Assembly: GCA_030036975.1 (NCBI GenBank)
Contig: JASHSE010000457.1
Coordinates: forward strand, 1-8,803
Source: Xanthobacteraceae bacterium
Lineage (GTDB): Bacteria > Pseudomonadota > Alphaproteobacteria > Rhizobiales > Xanthobacteraceae
Length of the DNA stretch: 8,803 nucleotides
Direction: 5' to 3'
Under the pieces are notes generated by a model. The model saw only the letters and a program-made list of their open reading frames with translations, was not told the DNA's origin and searched no databases. Shown piece after piece: positions 6,382-8,803 of this stretch; positions within the stretch are counted from its first letter, which is position 1, and every line of letters begins with the position of its first letter. The position numbers were made by a program, and so were the translations under genes.

Positions 6382-6987
6382 ATGAACGCGCCGGCGACAA
6401 ACCCGAAGGACAGCGATCCGTCGCGCAGCTCCTATTACGTCAACGACGCCTTCTACCGCGAGCTGATCGGCAATTTCACCGGCTGGCAGGACGATGCGCG
6501 CGCCGTCGCCGATGCGGCCGTTCGCGACGAATTCCGCCGCCTGCTCGAGCGCGAGGCGCGGCTGCTCGACCAGCTGCGTTACGACGACTGGCTCGCGATG
6601 TATGCCGCCGAATGCATCTACTGGGTGCCGTCGACGCCGCAGGCCGGCGATCCGCGCCGCGAGATTGCCGTGATGTTCGACGACCGCCGCCGGCTCGAGG
6701 ACCGCGTCTACCGGCTGCGCACCGGCTTCGCCTGGTCGCAGGCGCCGGCCTCGCGCACGGTGCGGCTCGTCAGCAATGTCGAGGTCTTTGCCTCCGCAAG
6801 CGACGCCGCGCGCATGCTGCGCTCCAACTTTCTCATCAGCGAATTCTGGGGCAACGAAACGCGCGTGCTTACCGGCTGGGCCGGCCACCGCGTCGTGCGC
6901 GCCGGCGCCGGCTGGAAGATTCAAGCGAAGCAGGTCAATCTCATCGACTGCGATCAATGCATCCGCAATCCGAGCATTATTCTTTAA
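6382..6987 (+). CDS. Rieske aromatic ring-hydroxylating dioxygenase, beta (small) subunit
   Basis: The 201-residue protein fits the small subunit of ring-hydroxylating dioxygenases, an NTF2/SnoaL-like cone fold that packs with the alpha subunit in an alpha3-beta3 hexamer and has no cofactor of its own. Supporting features are the helical start with E-A-R-L-L-D at about residues 57-62, the typical W-L-A-M-Y-A-A-E-C-I-Y-W-V-P segment (about 70-83), then D-D-R-R-R-L-E-D-R-V-Y-R-L-R-T-G, which is the hallmark of the family, followed by S-R-T-V-R-L-V-S-N-V and a C-terminal K-Q-V-N-L-I-D strand. Length is close to the usual 160-200. No clear Shine-Dalgarno precedes ATG 6382; the repeat ending at 6357 may have displaced the original upstream context, and no better in-frame start is seen. 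Together with the upstream alpha gene it should form one enzyme. Confidence 0.93.
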   Translation: MNAPATNPKDSDPSRSSYYVNDAFYRELIGNFTGWQDDARAVADAAVRDEFRRLLEREARLLDQLRYDDWLAMYAAECIYWVPSTPQAGDPRREIAVMFDDRRRLEDRVYRLRTGFAWSQAPASRTVRLVSNVEVFASASDAARMLRSNFLISEFWGNETRVLTGWAGHRVVRAGAGWKIQAKQVNLIDCDQCIRNPSIIL

Positions 6988-7010
6988 CCTGTAACTCGAC
7001 CTATGCACCC

Positions 7011-7094
7011 GTCATCCTGAGGTGCTCGGCGCGCAGCGCCGAGCCTCGAAGGACGACGGCCCCAGCGCCTCGGCCCGCATCCTTCGAGGCTCGC
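7011..7094. repeat. Palindromic intergenic repeat, GTCATCCTGAGG type
   Basis: The element begins GTCATCCTGAGGTGC and contains a perfect 9-bp hairpin: GCTCGGCGC (7024-7032) and GCGCCGAGC (7036-7044) around three bases. A further perfect 13-bp inverted pair is formed by GAGCCTCGAAGGA (7041-7053) and TCCTTCGAGGCTC (7080-7092). By symmetry one expects the element to close with a GCACCTCAGGATGAC end; that end is missing, and the sequence instead passes into a different repeat. I recognise the type as a common dispersed repeat of Bradyrhizobium-like genomes, from memory only. Confidence 0.8.
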
Positions 7095-7100
7095 GGAATT

Positions 7101-7186
7101 TACCATCGGGCCGGCCCGGGGTCCCCATCGCGCAAGCGCGATGGGGTGCCCCTCTTCGGGCCGGGACCCGTTGGCTCGCAATGACG
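7101..7186. repeat. Second palindromic repeat abutting the first
   Basis: The centre is an 11-bp perfect hairpin, CCCCATCGCGC (7123-7133) and GCGCGATGGGG (7136-7146), with an AA centre. It is flanked by GC-rich complementary stretches (GGGCCGGCCCGGGG at 7108-7121 and CGGGCCGGGACCC around 7157-7169), and closes with GTTGGCTCGCAATGACG at 7170-7186, the form in which such repeats usually end. The sequence between the beta-subunit stop and the peptidase start is therefore two repeats joined, with no sign of a gene. A hairpin this strong downstream of the beta gene could block or process the transcript, although no U-run follows. Confidence 0.75.
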
Positions 7187-7222
7187 ATTCAGCATCGTCG
7201 GGAAATGCTCTAGACCGGCGTC

Positions 7223-7262
7223 GCGCGATATTGACACACGGCGCCAGAGCCGCGATTTGACA
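7223..7262 (+). promoter_or_regulatory. Repeated TTGACA hexamers upstream of the S9 peptidase gene
   Basis: CGCGATATTGACA (7224-7236) and CGCGATTTGACA (7251-7262) form a near-perfect direct repeat 26 bases apart. Each contains a consensus -35 hexamer TTGACA (7231-7236 and 7257-7262). Neither is followed at 16-18 bases by a good -10: the first is followed by GATTTG, the second by ATCGGG. They may be a promoter with a poor -10 or a pair of regulator half-sites. They suggest that the peptidase has its own promoter after the repeat block, but this is weak evidence. Confidence 0.3.
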
Positions 7263-7295
7263 GGTCATCGCCACCGTCGATCGGGCAGGTTCCCC

Positions 7296-8803
7296 ATGTC
7301 CTCCGCCGCCGCCGCAACATCAGAGCGCGCAAGGCGCATTCCGCTGCGTGATTTCTTCCGCAACCCGGAACGCGCCGGTTTCCAGATCTCGCCAGACGGC
7401 AACACGCTGTCGTTCATGCAGCCCTATCAGAACCGAATGAACGTCTTCGTGCAGCCGCGCGCCGGCGGCCAGCCGGTGCGCCTTACCAGCGAGACCGAGC
7501 GCGACGTCGCCGGCTATTTCTGGAAAGGCTCGCGCCGCATCGTTTATCTGAAGGATTTCAAGGGCGACGAAAATTTCCATCTCATGGCAGTCGACGTCGC
7601 CGGCGGCGATCCGGCCGATCTCACCCCGTTCGACAAGGTGCGCGCCCTGATCGTCGACGACCGCTATGATGATGACGACGAAATGATCGTCGGCCTGAAT
7701 AGGCGCAACGCCGAGCTGTTCGACGCCTATCGCCTCGATCTCAACACCGGAGAGCTCACGCTCGTTGCCGAAAATCCGGGCAACGTCACCAGCTGGGTTA
7801 CCGATCACTCGGGCTGTATCCGGCTTGCCATCGTCACCGACGGCGTGAGCACCAGCATCCTGCACCGGCCGAACGCCGGCACGGCGTTCCAGACCGTCAT
7901 CACTACCGATTTCAAGGAACAGATCCAGCCGCTGTTCTTCGATTTCGACAACAAGTTCTTGTTCGCCTCTTCCAATATCGGCCGCGACAAATCGGCGATC
8001 GTCCGCCTCGATCCCGCCACCGCGAAGGAGGACAGCGTCATCTTTGCGCATCCCGAGGTCGACGTCGCCGGCCTCGATTGGTCGCGCAAGCGCAAGGTGT
8101 ATACGGAGGCGCAGTTCATCACTTGGCGGCGCGAGCGCAAGTTCTTCGATGGCGAAACGGAAACGATTTTTGCCGAGCTGACGCGCCGCCTGCCCGGCTA
8201 CGAGATCGATCTGCAGGGCGCCAACCGCGACGAAGACATTTTCGTGGTTGCGGCCTGGAACGACCGCACCCAAGGCGTCCGTTATCTCTACCAGCGGCAG
8301 CCAGGCCGGCTCACCAAGCTCGCCGAGATCGCGCCATGGCTCGACGAGAACGAGCTCGCCGAGATGCGGCCGATCAGCTACCGGTCGCGCGACGGGCTCA
8401 CCATCCAGGGCTACCTCACGCTGCCGCGCGACGGCGGCAGCAACCTGCCGCTTGTCGTTCATCCGCACGGCGGCCCGTGGGCGCGCGACGTCTGGGGCTA
8501 TAACCCCGAAGTGCAGTTTCTCGCCAACCGCGGCTATGCGGTCCTGCAGATGAACTTCCGCGGCTCGGTCGGCTACGGCCGTTCGTTCTGGGAAGCAAGC
8601 TTCCGGCAGTGGGGCAAGACGATGCAGGACGATATCTCGGACGGCGTCAAATACGCGGTCGAACAGGGCATCGCCGATCCGAACCGGATCGCCATTTATG
8701 GCGCCAGCTACGGCGGCTATGCGACGCTCGCTGGCCTTGCCTTCACGCCGGAACTGTACGCCTGCGGCGTCGATTTCGTCGGCGTGTCGAACCTGTTCAC
8801 GTT
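7296..8803 (+). CDS. S9 prolyl-oligopeptidase family serine hydrolase, C-terminus beyond the window
   Basis: The frame stays open from ATG 7296 to the window end (502 codons plus two bases). Residues about 20-350 read as a beta-propeller: repeated short strands with S-P-D-G, W-K-G-S-R-R-I-V-Y, Y-R-L-D-L-N-T-G-E and similar. The alpha/beta-hydrolase domain follows from about 355: Y-R-S-R-D-G-L-T-I-Q-G-Y-L, then H-P-H-G-G-P-W with the oxyanion region near residues 389-395, N-F-R-G-S-V-G-Y-G, and the nucleophile elbow G-A-S-Y-G-G-Y with Ser471. The catalytic Asp and His would lie past the right edge. This layout is that of acylaminoacyl-peptidase/dipeptidyl-peptidase-like S9 enzymes, which remove blocked or terminal residues from short peptides. 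I see no signal peptide; the start is Ala/Arg-rich and cytoplasmic in look. The start has a poor ribosome site. It may be unrelated to the dioxygenase cluster. Confidence 0.93.
   Translation, partial: MSSAAAATSERARRIPLRDFFRNPERAGFQISPDGNTLSFMQPYQNRMNVFVQPRAGGQPVRLTSETERDVAGYFWKGSRRIVYLKDFKGDENFHLMAVDVAGGDPADLTPFDKVRALIVDDRYDDDDEMIVGLNRRNAELFDAYRLDLNTGELTLVAENPGNVTSWVTDHSGCIRLAIVTDGVSTSILHRPNAGTAFQTVITTDFKEQIQPLFFDFDNKFLFASSNIGRDKSAIVRLDPATAKEDSVIFAHPEVDVAGLDWSRKRKVYTEAQFITWRRERKFFDGETETIFAELTRRLPGYEIDLQGANRDEDIFVVAAWNDRTQGVRYLYQRQPGRLTKLAEIAPWLDENELAEMRPISYRSRDGLTIQGYLTLPRDGGSNLPLVVHPHGGPWARDVWGYNPEVQFLANRGYAVLQMNFRGSVGYGRSFWEASFRQWGKTMQDDISDGVKYAVEQGIADPNRIAIYGASYGGYATLAGLAFTPELYACGVDFVGVSNLFT

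Noticed and set aside
7320..8468. 382-codon minus-strand open frame opposite the S9 hydrolase
   Set aside because: The plus-strand frame from 7296 has a propeller and the G-A-S-Y-G-G-Y nucleophile motif; the minus frame is its shadow.

Overview
The window is GC-rich, with strongly G/C-biased third codon positions and intergenic spaces full of palindromic repeats. The repeat types and the protein families suggest an alphaproteobacterium of the Hyphomicrobiales, perhaps near Bradyrhizobium, Rhodopseudomonas, Pseudolabrys or Xanthobacter. This placement comes from recognising the style of the sequence, not from a marker gene.

Layout from left to right. Positions 1-331 are non-coding or unresolved and include an AT-rich patch. 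On the minus strand lie an acyl-CoA synthetase (332-2026, GTG start, own extended -10 promoter) and a class II aldolase/adducin-family protein (2286-3005). Between them, on the plus strand, is a decayed N-terminal stub of a HigA/XRE-type antitoxin (about 2128-2250). A 115-bp divergent space then leads to plus-strand genes: a glutamine synthetase-like amine ligase (3121-4617), a Rieske ring-hydroxylating dioxygenase alpha subunit (4752-6131), its beta subunit (6382-6987), and an S9-family serine peptidase/hydrolase that runs off the right end (7296-8803).

The notable combination is a GS-like ligase followed by a Rieske dioxygenase alpha/beta pair. This resembles the aniline-degradation clusters (tdnQ-tdnT-tdnA1-tdnA2 and atdA1-A4), in which the aromatic amine is gamma-glutamylated before the ring is dioxygenated. 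Here the glutamine amidotransferase-like gene (tdnT/atdA2) is absent between the ligase and the oxygenase, and no ferredoxin or reductase is visible. In the GS-like protein the loop that in ordinary glutamine synthetase carries the ammonium-deprotonating Glu (E327) reads N-S-L-A-P, so that Glu is missing while the metal and ATP residues remain. I infer a ligase for a bulky amine that feeds the oxygenase. The divergent class II aldolase-family protein (lyase or decarboxylase) and the acyl-CoA synthetase could act on later catabolites. The actual substrate cannot be read from the sequence.

Three different palindromic repeat structures fill the three consecutive spaces of the plus-strand run: inverted tandem heptamers (4623-4711), a nested about 200-bp inverted repeat (6154-6357) and a two-part mosaic (7011-7186). 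Two of them lie inside the presumed operon and could affect relative expression of ligase, alpha and beta subunits.
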